From Notamacropus eugenii (taxonomy: Eukaryota; Chordata; Mammalia; Diprotodontia; Macropodidae), in contig NC_092873.1 in NCBI RefSeq assembly GCF_028372415.1, positions 357,024,128 to 357,088,127 on the forward strand: a DNA stretch of 64,000 nucleotides, read 5' to 3'. A program made the position numbers and the translations under genes. Positions 44,640 to 56,340 of the stretch are shown here, in pieces. Position 1 is the first letter of the stretch; every line of letters starts with the position of its first letter. The notes beneath the pieces are model-generated. The model searched no databases. It was not told where the DNA came from and saw only the letters and a list, made by a program, of their open reading frames with translations.

Positions 44640-46430
44640 GGCAGAGGTTTAACTTATATCACCTCCTCTGCAAGACCTTCTCTCAGTGTAGAGACCTCAT
44701 GTTGTTTTTGTGTTCATCCTTCATTTTCAATTCATGTGTGGTAAAGAGGAAGGAATGTGAAAGCTGGCAAGAGCTGATCATGTTACAAAATTGTGAGACA
44801 TTGATAAAAGATAGGCTAAGAAGGGAATAATTGAACTTTGAGACCATATCCCATAGGCAGCCCTTATCAGTGATTTGAAAAATCTCTGCCTGGGAAACTA
44901 GGTATAATTTACAGTAATAACAAAGGGTCCTTGGAAAGACAGCATTTTAACTAGACTTCAGTGCTTGAGTAATATGTTAAAAGGAAGAAATTGAAGAAAC
45001 GAAGGCATCGCAGTCATAAGAAATATCATGAGCAATGGTGAGGATATTGGGAAGCATGGGAAATACTTGGGGAAAAGTGAGTAGTCTGATATAACATGAA
45101 TATGGATCACATTATAGAGAACAGTGTGATGCAAATATAGAAACAGAAGTTGGATGCACATGTTGACATTTCTTTTGTTATTTATCATGATACAGGAGAG
45201 ATTATCAAGTAGGCAATGGTGCTGGTCAGCAATAATGGTCTGATGCTGATGGCAAAATAAATAATTTCTTTGCCCAATGCATTGCAATTTATCCAGTATT
45301 TTCTTTCATTATGAATCACCTCTTCTCTTTCTTCTGTTGTGTGCATTACCTTGGTTTCCCATTATTCATAATTATAAAGGAGTGAACTATATGGGATATA
45401 CTACTAGGTTTTCCATCTTTCACTCCTTTTCTGTGGATTATAGCTTAACTATAAATAGAAAGTGGTCATCAAGGGGAGAAGATCAGCAAAACACTTCATA
45501 CAATGGAATGTCTCTGTGGGAAGATGAATAATAGTATGTTGTTATTGGCTACTGGTGAGCAATGAGGAAAATCTTGAATTTGTGTATGATCTGGTGGAAG
45601 GTGTCCTGAGAAAATGAGGACCCATTATGAGACACCACAGTGTTTCATGTTCCTTTTCTCTGACTCATTCACTTCAAAAAGGTGGCAAAGGTTCACAACT
45701 TTTAGTAAACAAAATAAAATCCATAATGGTTATGCTTTTTTCCTGCATGAATGACCTCCAGATCTAGAAAATTTAGAATCACATGATTTTTATGCTTTTA
45801 GAAATGGCAAAATATAAATGAAGATCTGTATAGAATCATTCATTAGGCAAGTTAACTTATGTTTCTCTGAATGATTTTAAAAAATTATTTAATAAATATT
45901 TGTGGAGGGTCTGTTATATGAGCTTACTTACATTTAAATAATCATGCCAGATAAGAGATGGATATAGTAAGTGTTCAGTGATATTCTGGTAAATGTTTAG
46001 CAACTGTTTTTTTAAAGTTAAATCTGCATTTTTAATATCATCATTACTTTTTCAAGACAGTAAATCAAACCCTGATTTGTGGCATTTGTTAATTTTCAAA
46101 GTTTAAATGCTCACACTGAAAATGCAACAGATAGTTCTTCTGAGTCAATTCAAGCTCACTTAAGCATACCCATACATAAGATACTTTTTCTTCTCTATGG
46201 CATCTAGTTTCAGAGAGAAGTTATAAGAATAAGTTAGGTAGTAATGTCCTTTTTTTAAAATGAACATATGCTCAGATAAACACTTCAAATTATAAGAAAT
46301 AATGATGAGTTGGGTGGAAAAGACCAAAGTTATCAGTAGTTAAGAATAACTTTAATGAAGACATGGAACTTGACCTTGGCCCTAAAACATAGCTGTATAT
46401 GTAGATCCAGAAGGAGAAACAAGAAGATTC
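44640..46430. other. Intergenic, no gene recognised
   Basis: Mostly AT-rich unique-looking DNA. No KRTAP pentads, promoter module or repeat that I can name with confidence. Confidence 0.45.
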
Positions 46431-46570
46431 TAAATTGGGGCTGGTTGGCTATTGTTCTTCATTCTCAGAGGATCAAAATTATGTCAACTATGCTGGGGTC
46501 ACAGTATAACATCCAACTGTGGTTGGACAAACATGATTCAGAGAGTTTACTATGTGACTGTTTAACTTGA

Positions 46571-46672
46571 ACTTCCTCTCCTCTCCTCTTCTGTCCTCTC
46601 TTCTCCTCTCCTCTCCTCTCTTCTCTTCTCCTCCCCTCTCCTTTTCTTTCCTCTCCTCTACTCTTGCTGTTC
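46571..46672. repeat. CT-rich simple repeat
   Basis: An impure CTCCTCTCCTCTT run; the arginine- and glutamate-rich frame on the minus strand is an artefact of it. Confidence 0.9.
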
Positions 46673-46924
46673 TATCCAAAGGAAGGTAAGTTTTGATGGC
46701 CAAAAGCTACCTAGTTAACTTGGGGTTTATTGGCTAGATTTCTTTCTCAAAGATCAAGCCTTAAACCTAATGCACTCTGGATCTCATGGACTGGACAAAA
46801 ATCTGTTCCTGCCCAACCACAACTTAATAGTTATTTTTTGGACCCTCCTGGGCCCAATTGTTTCTCTTTTGGCCAGCAATTCCAAGGGTCTTCCTCTCTC
46901 AGTTTAATTTTTTTTTTTAATTAA

Positions 46925-47205
46925 AAGAGCCATCCTTTGACTCACTTATTAAAGAGGCCTATTCACTGAATGGGCATTGCCTTAATCAAAGTGAGAAACT
47001 GAGAAGACCTTAGCTTTAAAAGATCAAAGTCTCCCACTACATGTTGGGCCATCTCCAGTTGTCCTGATCAGTATCTGATCACTGTACCTAGATGCCTCTG
47101 GAGGAGAAAGTGAGGCTGGTGACTGCACAACCTTCCTCACTCAAATCAAAGTCAGTTGTAAGTCATGTCATCATGGTCTTCTTCAAGAATGAAGGACAAA
47201 CCACA
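46925..47205 (-). repeat. Unclassified dispersed repeat, copy 2
   Basis: Reverse complement of the family at 43.83 and 55.21 kb: GTCCTTCATTCTTGAAGAAG, GACCATGATGACATGACTTA, CCTCCAGAGGCATC, ATGCCCATTCAGTGAATAGG. Confidence 0.7.
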
Positions 47206-47529
47206 ATCTCACATAGATCACTCTGTTCCTGAGAATATGCCTGCTATTTTATTTTGTGAATTCCTAGAATAGTCACTGTATTCCTGGAGGAGTGGGGAAT
47301 TCCTGAGACCAGGGGAATTGAATCAGATTACTCTAACTGCTTAGGGTCCCCTGCATTGCTAACCTTTCTATCTTCTTGTATTGTTTAATAAAAATTATGT
47401 AAATAAATTCCCCAGTACTATGTTCCCTGAGTCAGACAGTGGGATCTTTTGAATTCAATCTCAACATATGAGCCATAGGAATTTTTTAAGCAGTGATCTG
47501 ACCATACTTACTCATTACAATTATTAATG

Positions 47530-47935
47530 GGGCAGATCCTCAGTGAATCAATAAGTAAAATTTCTCTTTCTATCTCCTGATGCTAGACTTTATATATGGT
47601 AATATATAGAAATGCTGACAATTTATGTGTGTTTATTTTATATCCTGTGACTTATAATTTCAAGCTAGTTTTTTTAGCTGACTCTCTGGGATTGTCCAAG
47701 TAAACCATCATATCATCTGCAAGGAGTGATAGTTTTGTTTCTTTGTTGCCTATTCTAATTTTTTAAATTTCTTTTTCTTCTTTTATTGCTATAGCTAGCC
47801 TTTCTAATACAGTATTGAACAATAGTAGTGATGATAGACATCTTTGCTTTGCCTCTTATCTTTTTGGGAAAACTTCTAACTTATTCCCATTACAAATAAT
47901 GCTTGTTGTTGTTTTTTTGAAATATTTATTAATGG
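47530..47935 (-). mobile_element. L1 ORF2 fragment (reverse transcriptase)
   Basis: The minus strand holds the FADD-region block (GCAGATGATATGATGGTTTA), matching the full-length L1 at 23.1-23.4 kb. Flanks at 47210-47530 and 47940-48280 hold nothing I can name. Confidence 0.75.
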
Positions 47936-48289
47936 ATGCCTGAATTCATTTGCTTAATCTAGAGGCCCTCTTTCTTTCTGTTGTTGATGCTGCCCTCTTG
48001 GCTTATTTGCTTTTTCTTAAGGTCTTAAAGTTCCTTCCTCCTGAGATCTTGGTCAATTTTCATTCCTTTCTCACTTTTTCCTTTTCTGACTTCTTTGATT
48101 TTCTGACTTTCCTTTGATCATGACTTCCCTGGGGCCTGAGGTTCTAAGCATCTTAACCTCCTCTCATTTTGGACAATCTTCTGTTCATCAGTCTAGGTCG
48201 CTGCCCAGAAGAGTTTTGCTGAAACACACCTAGTCCCAGATGGATGCTGAGCTTTCCTGTCTGGTTTAGTGGAGTGTCATATAACATCC

Positions 48290-48322
<33 letters not shown>
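48290..48322. repeat. (CA)n microsatellite
   Basis: About 16 CA units. The next 500 bases have no recognised gene. Confidence 0.95.
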
Positions 48323-48325
<3 letters not shown>

Positions 48326-48861
48326 GAGTCCTCTCCCATTCTCTCTATTCCATAGTTCTCTGATCTAGCAGTACATAATAATGCCACACTGATGTGCAAC
48401 TTTTTGTCATTTGAGAATTGGATCTGTAAGGCTTTGGAAAAATGGGACAGGGTTGCACTATGGGTTAAAGCCTTATTAGAAGCCCAGACATTTGTCCTAT
48501 CCCATTCCTTATATTCCTTCCCTCTCCTACAAAGCTCTGTTACAGCACAGAATGCTGCCATTGCTCTGGCTATTGAGGCTTCAGCAAATTACTGTAGGTT
48601 AGAATTTGGATCTCCAAGGTGCTGCAAAGACGGTGCAGGAGTAATTGAGGTCTGAGGCTGTATTTTGTTGCAAGTCCATGGATTGAGTGGCTGCTTCCAG
48701 AAGCGTGGTGGGCAAGAAGGAGGAGTGCTTGCTGACCATGAGTTAGAACTTAGTTCATAGAGTTTTAAATTTTCTTTTAGGCTTTTTGTGTTTTAGACTA
48801 TGGAGATAGCTAAAATTGTTTTATTTTTGGCACATAATTTCTTAGAGGTTTGTGAGGCAGG

Positions 48862-48960
48862 GAGCTTCATACAAAAGAGATAATATTTATTAAAAGCACT
48901 TAATACAGTGCCTTGCACATAGTAGACACTATGTAAATGCTTATTCAGTTCTTTCCCCCT
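48862..48960 (+). mobile_element. SINE 3' end
   Basis: AGCACTTAATACAGTGCCTT, GCACATAGTAGACACTATGT and AAATGCTTATTCAGTTC form the terminal part of a CORE-SINE. Confidence 0.75.
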
Positions 48961-49030
48961 TCTCTTACCTTGTATATTGTTACTGAGCTTTAATTTTCCA
49001 CTCTTTATCATATGCCCAATAATTCCTTTT

Positions 49031-49036
<6 letters not shown>

Positions 49037-49087
<51 letters not shown>
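49037..49087. repeat. (CT)n microsatellite
   Basis: About 25 CT units followed by a short CA stretch. The Arg/Glu frame opposite is an artefact. Confidence 0.95.
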
Positions 49088-49090
<3 letters not shown>

Positions 49091-49247
49091 CATACACACA
49101 TAATACACACACATTTATTTTGTTTCTTTTTGAGATTTATCTTTTCAGGCATGGCATTGTATTGTCCATTATGTAGAAAATGACAAGAGTACTTGGCTTT
49201 AGCTATTCTTGAGCATCAAATTAATTAAAATAGATTTGGGTACAAAG

Positions 49248-49253
49248 TTTATT
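49248..49253 (-). other. Candidate poly(A) signal of the truncated KRTAP
   Basis: AATAAA on the minus strand, about 500 bases past the old stop codon at 49753. Confidence 0.45.
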
Positions 49254-49752
49254 ATATATTTCACTTCCATCTCATATTTTGGGTCATGCCATTACAGAGA
49301 TTCTTTGAAAGGACATGGGTAAGAAAGCACAGGTTTTAATGAGAAACTGTCAGACACTAAGACAAAGAAAGTCACTGTAAGAGGGAATCTGAAGGCATCT
49401 CAGATTTAAGATGGAAGGAGTAAGAAACATGACAGATAATGTTCTTATCAAATAGCAAAGTCTGTTGATTGAAGAAGGCCCTGAAGGTCTAGGATTAGGT
49501 GAGGGTTTCAGTGGATGAATTAAAATTCAATTAAAAGTTGATGTCTTTGTGGGAGGAAAAGGGCAACAGACAGATGAGAGTTTGAGTGAGACAGGAATCT
49601 GGATACCAGTCTCTGACTGATGCTTCCAATGAGTTACGTGTGGATCAGGTTTTACTATGTTGTCATGTACAACCTTTAGACCAGAGGAAGGGAGTTGGTG
49701 CCTCTCTGGGATGGGTTGTCAGTGGTGAGCAGATATAAACAATGATGAACAT

Positions 49753-50130
49753 TCAGCAGCAGAAGGACCTACAGCAGGTAGGGAGGCAGCAGGTAGTTCT
49801 ACATCAGGTGGTCTGACAGCAAGTGGGGCGGCAGCAGTGGTGGCAGGAGCTGGAAACACAGCAGCTGGGGTGGTAGCAGTTTGGTTGGCAGCAAAGAGAC
49901 TGGCAGCACCTTGGTCTGAAACAACTTGGCTGGCAGCAGCTAGACCCACAGCAGCTGGGGTGGCAGTAGGTGGACACAATGCAGGTAGGCCTATAACAGT
50001 TGGTTCTGCAGCAGGTGCTCTGGTAGCAGGGAGGCCTGAAGCAGCAGGCAGTGCCGCAGCAGCAGGGGGTACAACAACCAGAGCCACAGCTCTGGCCAGA
50101 GCAGGTGGAGCCACAATAGAAGCTGACCAT
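49753..50130 (-). pseudogene. KRTAP (4/9 type) cut short by a Cys-to-stop change
   Basis: A KRTAP frame opens at ACCATGG (start codon 50130-50128) and runs 108 codons (33 Cys, 31%) to TGA at 49806-49804. In the paralog at 7699 the same place reads CCQTTCC, so a TGC or TGT cysteine codon has become TGA. Past it the same frame continues 16 codons (CRTTCC, LPTCC, RSFCC) to TGA at 49755-49753, the expected old end. The head is closest to the 7699 protein ([20 protein letters not shown]), but several cysteines are replaced (SFYC, STYC, SSSC). The TATA box remains; the upstream motif is degenerate, and an L1 lies about 65 bases above the TATA box. It may still be expressed as a 108-residue protein. 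I call it a probable pseudogene or dying gene. Confidence 0.82.
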
Positions 50131-50210
50131 GGTGGTGGTTTTAGCTTCTGGGTTTGTTTTAAGGTTAATGAGTTGGTTGAATTCTGAAAATTTCCTTGTC
50201 CTAAGGGTCT

Positions 50211-50266
50211 CTTATATACCCTATTTCTCTGTGCTGCTGTCAGTAAATCCAGGCAATTTACTTGTT
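50211..50266 (-). promoter_or_regulatory. Weakened KRTAP promoter
   Basis: On the minus strand, TATATAAG at 50218-50211. About 37 bases upstream is AACAAGTAAAT (50266-50256), a degraded form of the AACAAGGAAATAA motif. The sequence beyond 50280 is L1, so the more distal promoter has been displaced. Confidence 0.6.
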
Positions 50267-50280
50267 TACTTGGAAAACAA

Positions 50281-50930
50281 AACAAAGAGATCATAAAAAT
50301 GGGAAAAGGTCCCACATGTACAAAAATATTTATAGCAGCTTTCTTTGTGGTGGTCAAGAATTGGAAACTGAGGGGCTGCCCATCAGTTGGGGCAATTGAT
50401 GATCAATGTGTACTATATGAATGTAATGGAATATTATTGTGCTATGAGAAATGATGAACAGTAGGACTTCAGAAAGGCATGGAAAGACTTATATGAACTG
50501 ATACTGAATGAAATGAGCAAAACCAGAACATTTTACACAGTAACAATCATATGTTTCTGGTTGACCTATTCCTTCACAGCAATGCAAGGACCTAAGACAT
50601 TTTCAAGGGACTCTTGAGGCAAGATGCCATCTACATCCAGAGAAAGAACTATGGAATTAGAAGGCACAATGAAACAGAATATTTTCTCTTGAGCTATGTT
50701 TTTTTTTTCTCATGGTTTCTCCCATTCATATTAATTCTTCTGTGTATTATAACTAATGTGAAAATGTGATTAATAAGAATGAATGTGTAGAACTCATATA
50801 AGATTGCATGCCATCTTGAGGAGGGAGGATGGAAGGAGGAGGAGAAAATCTAAGACTTATGGAAGTAATCGTAGAAAACTGAAAATAAATTAATTAATTT
50901 AAAAAATAAAATAAAATTTTGAATTCTCTC
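50281..50930 (+). mobile_element. L1 LINE 3' end, next to the KRTAP promoter
   Basis: 5'-truncated L1 from the end of ORF2 (AAGAGATCATAAAAATGGG, GTACAAAAATATTTATAGCA) through the 3' UTR to an A-rich end near 50930. It is better preserved than the copy at 1-655. Confidence 0.9.
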
Positions 50931-50989
50931 CTTCCATTTTCTCCCCCATTCTTTGTAAAAAAACAAACTAGAAAACCGTTCAACAAAAG

Positions 50990-51510
50990 CTAGATAAAAA
51001 ACAACCTTTTATGTGATGTACCAAGACAAGCTCCAAATCGATATTGAACAGACATAAAGAATAACATTATAAACAAGTGAGAGAAGAAAAGAACTTACAT
51101 TTTGGTTTTATGGATAAGGGAAGAGTTCATGACTCAATAATAGAGAGAATGACAGAAGAAAAATATAAATTTTTGAATAATATATAATTTAAAAGTTTTT
51201 TTGCACAAACTAAACCAAAGTCTTAACTTTAGAGAGTAAATACATACCTGGAAAAATGTTTAGAGGAAGTTTCTCTTATAAATATTCCATTTCCTTTAAA
51301 TACACGGGCATATGTATACTTATCTATATCTGTATTTATCTACATATGCCATGGATTTTTTTAAAATTAAGAATGAGATGTATTCTCTAGTTGATAAAGT
51401 CAAACAATACAAATAGGCACTTTTCAAAGGAAGAAATTCAAGCTTTCAACAACCATAGTGAGGACTTTGCGATACAAACGAGCTCTAAAAGAACCATGAG
51501 TAGAAATACA
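50990..51510 (+). mobile_element. L1 LINE, ORF2 C-terminal fragment
   Basis: Decayed sequence matching the segment before the L1 end: TTTTTTTGCACAAACTAAAC, GGAAGTTTCTCTTATAAA, then CTTTTCAAAGGAAGAAATTC. It is a separate insertion from the L1 at 50281. Confidence 0.75.
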
Positions 51511-51659
51511 GGATCCCCATTATTGACTAAAGCTGAATATGCAGAAGTACCATTTTCAGGTATTTTATCCAGTATCCCATTATTTAAGTGTATCCCTTCC
51601 CCTTAAAATTTAATTGAAATTAAATTTATTCCCAACAGCATTATTGATAAAGAGGGTCT

Positions 51660-52005
51660 CATTATCACTCTATCTCTTGGTTCTGGGCATTTTCTCTGGC
51701 TCTCTCTTATTCCTGAAATGCTCTCCTTCCTCATCTCTGCCTCCTGGATTCTCTGGCTTTATTTATGTCTCAAATAAAATCCACTTGTCTACAGGATATC
51801 TGTACTATACTCCCTTAATTCTCATTTCTCCTCTCTTTTAATTGCTTCCTATTTATCTTGCATATAGATTCTTTGATTACTTGTCTCCTCCAATGGACTG
51901 TGACCTTTTTGAGGGCCGTGACAGCTATCTGCCTCTTTTGTTTTTTGTTTTTCCAGTTAGAACTCAACACATATTAGGTGGTGAATAAATATTTATTGAT
52001 TGGCT
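51660..52005 (+). mobile_element. L2 LINE 3' end
   Basis: GAAATGCTCTCCTTCCTCAT, TGCCTCCTGGATTCTCTGGC, GGACTGTGACCTTTTTGAGG, GAATAAATATTTATTGATTG: the L2 3' end in order. Confidence 0.8.
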
Positions 52006-52825
52006 GATTATCAAATAAGGAAACAGATGGAGGTCCATATCAATTTCTTAAGTCAACAATCAAGATAGATCTAATGGAATGAATTAGAAATCTACCTGCT
52101 GTCCATGATGTTAAGTGAATTACAACGGGTGGAATTGATAAAGGGTAACTGTTCTCAAGAGAAGCTACATTATGGTGAGTTTTAGGAAGCATCAATTTCC
52201 TCTCTTTTAGGATATATTACATGAAAGGAAGACATGGATATCATTGAATGATACCAAAAGGAGAGAACCTGAGACCTTCATGGCAGAAACTATAGATTCC
52301 TTCCACGTATGTGGACAGCTATGAAACTCAGTTCCCTGACAAGTACAAGAAATAAGTACAATCCTTTCCAGAGTATTGCCTCTTAATGTGTCTAACTAAC
52401 TCCGAAAGAAGCTTTGGTTTTCCAGTTTTCCAGAATGAGGCAAATGGACAGTAAAACAACAGGACAGACAATAAATGAACAAATGAACTGATGTGAACAT
52501 TTAGGTAGCCAATTTTAGACTATAATACTTGTTTATTAGACTACAGTGCATATGTTATAAAACTATACAATGGAAACTGACAGTACATTCTATTCTGTTT
52601 CTATGGGAAAGTTGGAGAGCATGCAGAGGAGAAAGACTAACATATGGAAGGAGTATGACTTCATGCCATATGAGCACAATAAAGCCATGTGACATTTTTC
52701 TTCTTTTAGCTGCCGTATCACACTGCTCAACTGTATTGAGTCTGTAATTCACAAGAGCCCTCACTTTGACTCAAAACCTTGAGGAAGATCAAGAATCTTT
52801 TAAATATGGATGACAAAATATAGTG
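52006..52825. other. Intergenic, no gene recognised
   Basis: No coding region or nameable repeat seen. Two overlapping small frames at 52529-52764 on opposite strands look like chance. Confidence 0.45.
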
Positions 52826-52827
52826 TA

Positions 52828-53095
52828 TTCTACTAGGATCATGTATTCAGAGTTGGAGGGGAGTGGGAAGCCATCTAGTCTACTCCTTCATTTTACAGTG
52901 AAGAACCTGAGACATAGAGAGATCTTACGATCATGGGTTAAGAGGTAAAAGGAACTTTATACAATCAGATCCAGCCCCTCTTCATTGTAAAAATGAGGAA
53001 ATGGACCAACAAGAAGCAAAGAAACTTCTCGTGAATCATACAACGTAGAAGAGTCAGTGTTAGGTTTCAGTCTAGGTCTTCATGTGGCCTATTCA
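52828..53095 (+). mobile_element. MIR-related SINE
   Basis: GAGTTGGAGGGGAGTGGGAA, GCCATCTAGTCTACTCCTTC, ATTTTACAGTGAAGAACCTG and TCAGTCTAGGTCTTCATGTG follow the order of an old MIR-type repeat. Confidence 0.65.
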
Positions 53096-53104
53096 GTATA
53101 TCAG

Positions 53105-53760
53105 CTTGCTAGCTAAGCAAACTTATGCACAGCACACAAAACTTCTGCCTTTGCTATAACTAAGGGTTCCACGTATGGATTGTGTGGTGTGGGCTGATGG
53201 AGTACCTGTGTTTTCTTGGTGTTAATTGTTAAATCAAAACTAACACAAACAGCAGAGAAACAATCCATACATTGTTGCATCTCAGTTTCAAAAGCTGCAT
53301 TGAGAACCCAATCAAAATTATGCACCAACTCTCCCTCTACTTTACTCTTGACTTGTAGCCTTTTCAGATTGAAGAATTTACCATCAGTGCAGCAGGTGAC
53401 CTTGATGCCACATTCATCCTCATTGAAGGCATTTAACAACATGACTGAATACATCATGATAAAAAGCATGAGAGCAAGCACATGGCCTTTCACTCCATTG
53501 GTGACTGGAAAAACACAAAATCTTCATTCATTATTCATAACCTGGGCAAGTATGCCTTCATGAAACTGATGTAAAATACTGAAGAATTTTTCTAGGCAAC
53601 CAAATTTTAACACAATTTTCTATAAACCCTCATGACTGACTGTATCAAGGCTTTAGTCAGAACTATAACTGTTGTGTACAGACTTCTGTTCTGCTCTAGG
53701 CATTTCTTGTGGAGTTGTTGGGCAGCAAACACCACATAAACCTTTCCTTGGCCCTTTCTG
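53105..53760 (-). mobile_element. Non-L1 LINE fragment, reverse transcriptase region
   Basis: Same family as 10.4-11.7 kb. Minus-strand pieces read FAAQQLHKKCLEQNRSLYTT-like sequence near 53.70 kb, then MKGHVLALMLFIMMYSVMLL, AFNEDECGIKV, TDGKFFNLKRLQVKSKV, and LTINTKKTQVLHQPTPHNPY. The YADD box is lost (NFDW). Frames are broken. Confidence 0.8.
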
Positions 53761-54185
53761 AAGAGACACAGGCATCCCCTCAATTTCCAATATTTTACTA
53801 ATGTTAATAAATTAATATTAATAAAACTGCTATAAATAATTTTGCAAACTTATGTGCTTTTCCCTTTTTAATGAACTCTTTAATATAGAAACCTAGTAGT
53901 GGTATTACTGGATGACAGGATATTGACAGTTTGGTTGCTCTTTGAGGATAGTTCCAAATAGCTTTCCTGAATGACTGCATCAATTCTCAATTCCACCAAC
54001 CATGCATTAGTGTCATAATTTTCCCACATATTCTCCAACATTAATGATTTTCCTTTTTTTGTCATATTAGCCAATCTGATTGGTGTGAGATGGTATCTCA
54101 GAGTTGTTTTAATTTGCATTTTTCTAATCAAGAGTGACTTAGAGCACTTCCTCATAGGCCTATAGATGACTTTGACTTCATCTCC

Positions 54186-54364
54186 AGTTTAATAATATAA
54201 ATATAATATATAATAATATAATTATATTAATATATAATATAATATATAATAATATATAATATAATATATGTGTTATATATATAATATAATATATAATAAT
54301 ATATAATATATATAATAATATATATTATAATAATATAAATGTAATAATAATATAATAATATAAA
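54186..54364. repeat. AT-only microsatellite/minisatellite
   Basis: About 180 bases of TAATATAATA-type units with just two G bases, grown within the L1 remnant where other copies have a short CTGAAAACTC stretch. Confidence 0.92.
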
Positions 54365-55211
54365 CTGTCTGTTTATATTACCTTGACCACTTATCAATTG
54401 AGGAATGGCTTATATTCTCATAAATTTGACTGAGTTATTTATATATTTGAGAAGTGTGAATTTGATCAGAGACACTTGCTATAAAGATTGTTTCTCAATT
54501 TATGGCTTTCCTTTTCATTTTGTTTGCATTGGATTTGTTTGTACAAAATCTTTTCAATTTAATATGATAAAAATTATCTGTTTTATATTTTTGATGCTTT
54601 CTATCTCTTGTTTGATCATGAAATCTTCTCCTCCTACTAGATCTGATAGGTAGGTTGTTACTTGTTCTTCTAATTTGATTGCTTCATTGTCTGTGGAACC
54701 TTTTAGGAAGATGCAGTTTCCTTCTTTATCACTTTTAATTATGCCTTTTTTTATTTTTGTTTTTGTCTAAGATCAGCATTACTCCTGAGTTTTTTTTACT
54801 TTAGCTCAAAGATAATAGATTCTGCTCTAATCCTTTTCCTTTACTCTGTGTGTATCTCCCTACTTCAAATGTCTGTCTTATAAGGAATATATTGTAGGAT
54901 TCTGGGTTTTGATCCACTCTGCTATTCACTTCTGTTTTTATGGAAGACTTTATCCCATTGACATTTATAGTTATGATTACTATCTGTGTATTTCCTTTCA
55001 TCTTATATTTCCTCCTGTTTATCCTCTCTCTCCTTGCACCTTCTCCCACCTCACCAATGTATTGCTTATGTTTACTACCTCCTTTGAACTGCCGTCCCTT
55101 CAGTCAATCCCTACCTCCACCCTTTATTTAATTTCCTCCCTTTTTACTTCCTTGTCAGGTAAGATAAATTTCTATATTCAAATGACTGTGTATACTATTC
55201 CCTCTTTGAAC

Positions 55212-55780
55212 CAACTGTTGTTGCATTTGTCCTTCATTCTTAAAGAGGATCGTGACATCAAGATGATGTCATGACTTGAAGTTGACTTTGAAATGAGGGA
55301 GGGAGAGCTGTTCAAGGTCACCAGTCTTACTTTCTCCTCCAGAGACGTCTATTTCCAGTGGCCTGATAATCATCAGGATGAGTGGATATAGCCTAGGATG
55401 CATTGTGGGACCTTGGCTATTTTAGGTTAAAGTTTTATGCAATTTTATCCAATTCTCACTTTGAGTGAGATATACTCATTCAATGAATATGTCTCCTTAC
55501 ATAGTTAGTGGAGGGATGGCCCTTTTGAATAAAAGAAAAAAAAATATCAAACTGGGAGGGGAAGACCTGCAGATTTCCTGAGTAAAAGAGAAACAGTTAT
55601 TATTTAGTAATTGCTTTCACTCTTTGCTAGGTGATCAGGGACCTGTGGTCCAATCTATGAGCTCCAAAGTGAATTGAGCTTAAGGCTTGTTCTTTGAGCA
55701 AGACATCTAGCCAGTAAACCCAAAGGAGAAAGGGCACTTTCTGGTTCTGGAAGTGTACCTTCCCCTGGGTAGAGCACTCC
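55212..55780 (+). repeat. Unclassified dispersed repeat, copy 3 (longest)
   Basis: Same blocks as 43.83 kb: GTCCTTCATTCTTAAAGAGG, GTCATGACTTGAAGTTGACT, CTCCTCCAGAGACGTC, CTAGGATGCATTGTGG, TACTCATTCAATGAATATG, GAGAAACAGTTATTATTTAG. About 180 further bases then reach the point where the L1 resumes. It interrupts the L1 inter-ORF spacer. Confidence 0.65.
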
Positions 55781-56340
55781 AGGATAGAGTAATAGGTCTT
55801 TCTCTTCTCTTCATGTGACATAACTTACCTCATTCTACTTCTCCCTTCTTTCTACACCAATTATACTCCCCCTTCTCATCCCTAATTTTTTTGTCATTCC
55901 ATAAAATTTACCGTATACCCACATCCTATGTCTATGTCTATTCCTTCAATCTGTACTGTTAACGATAGAATTTTTAAGGGTTACAATTATCGTCTTCCCA
56001 AGTAGGGAAGTAAACAGTTAAGCTCCATTGAATCTTTATATTTTTTCTTTTCCCCTTTTCCCTTTTTATGCTCCTCTTAGACCTTGATATTGGAGGTCAA
56101 GTTTTTAGTTTAGTTCTCTTCATTTTATGAAGGCTTGAAATCCTTCTTTTTTGTTGAATGGCAATTTTTTTCCCTTGATGTATTATGCTTAATTTTGTTG
56201 CTTCAGTGATTCGTGGTTGTAGTCCTAGATACTTTGCCTTCCAGAACATTGTGTTCCATGACCACCACTCCTGTTGCAGCTGTCAAATGCTTTGTAATCC
56301 TGATTGTGACTCCCCTGCATATGAGGCATATAAGAAAGTG

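Larger units (their letters stand above)
53765..56335 (-). mobile_element. L1 LINE with a large internal ORF2 deletion and a repeat insertion
   Basis: From left to right: the end of ORF2 (53765-54660), a junction near 54677 that jumps to the endonuclease start of ORF2, the inter-ORF spacer to about 55210, the dispersed repeat (55212-55780), then spacer and ORF1 C-terminal domain (55790-56335). Compared with the full-length L1 at 21.2-31.4 kb about 2.6 kb of ORF2, including the whole reverse transcriptase, is missing. It is old and has many stops. Confidence 0.75.

Noticed and set aside
44382-44830. Long poly-Leu/Ser, poly-Glu/Arg and poly-Lys/Gly frames on both strands
   Set aside because: They are translations of the GAA and GGA microsatellites, with no start context or conserved domain.
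48277-48655. Two overlapping 87-94 codon frames on opposite strands
   Set aside because: One is partly encoded by the CA microsatellite; neither has a recognisable domain, promoter or poly(A) signal.
49804-49806. UGA as a selenocysteine codon in a Cys-rich protein
   Set aside because: No SECIS-like hairpin was recognised downstream, KRTAPs are not selenoproteins, and the locus shows other signs of decay.
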